Assembly: GCA_037176725.1 (NCBI GenBank)
Contig: JAZBRS010000076.1
Location: 117,323,001 to 117,387,000 of the forward strand
DNA: 64,000 bases
Source of the DNA: Posidonia oceanica
Taxonomy: Eukaryota > Streptophyta > Magnoliopsida > Alismatales > Posidoniaceae
Direction of reading: 5' to 3'
Numbering within the stretch: the stretch's first letter is position 1; each line of letters begins with the position of its first letter. A program made the translations under genes and the position numbers. Below the pieces are notes generated by a model. The model was not told where the DNA came from, made no database searches, and saw nothing but the letters and a program-made list of their open reading frames with translations. Below, piece by piece: positions 63,985 to 64,000 of this stretch.

Positions 63985-64000
63985 CAGCGGAGGGCTCTGG

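Larger units (their letters stand above)
51662..64000 (-). mobile_element. Element D: Tat/Ogre-like retrotransposon, 3' part in window
   Basis: Minus-strand element inserted in B. In sense order the window shows an Ala/Thr/Ser-rich linker, RT, RNase H, a second (archaeal-type) RNase H, integrase, a PMD pseudogene, hairpin arrays, polypurine tract and 3' LTR. Dual RNase H is the mark of the Tat/Ogre clade. The gag end and 5' LTR are beyond 64000. The left end (tggtagc at 51662) is slightly irregular and could shift by a few bases. Confidence 0.9.

Overview
This 64 kb window is nuclear DNA of a flowering plant. The evidence is an intron-containing clade III glutamate receptor-like gene (GLR3 type) with GT-AG introns, set in nested plant Ty3/Gypsy LTR retrotransposons, a PIF/Harbinger DNA transposon and a LINE fragment. 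No prokaryotic or organellar features were seen. The species cannot be told from the sequence alone. GLR is the only host gene I can support.

Layout: 1-8811 is a decayed, gag-only Tat/Ogre-like element (A, plus strand) with PBS-like site, gag, short tandem arrays, polypurine tract and 3' LTR. 8812-15869 is the 3' part of a second Tat-like element (E, plus strand): tandem hairpin arrays, polypurine tract and 3' LTR. A solo LTR (11185-13296) with target duplication ttgat interrupts it. 15870-16115 is an inverted LTR fragment. 16116-17572 is the GLR upstream region. 17573-24261 is GLR: six exons, 926 codons, no internal stop. 25023-27317 is a PIF/Harbinger element with TIRs, TAA duplication, a truncated transposase and a broken Myb/SANT ORF.

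From 27437 to the end lies a chromovirus-type Ty3/Gypsy element (B, plus strand) with an initiator-Met PBS. It is cut twice. Element C (30465-49399, minus strand) is a complete 18.9 kb insertion with two 5789-bp LTRs and target duplication gccct, placed exactly between the two CCHC zinc knuckles of B's gag. It carries gag but no pol. Element D (from about 51662 past the window end, minus strand) is Tat/Ogre-like, with RT, two RNase H domains, integrase, a plant-mobile-domain (PMD) pseudogene and a hairpin array before its 3' LTR.

The most interesting signal is shared by C, D and E. Their 3' non-coding regions are tandem arrays of short stem-loops whose loops are conserved (one class carries CCG, another CCCTAA) while the stems differ with compensating changes. 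A third, longer hairpin is conserved once or twice per element. Read in each element's sense direction, all three agree, which suggests a selected RNA structure rather than random satellite growth. This is inference from reading by eye; a covariance test would decide it.
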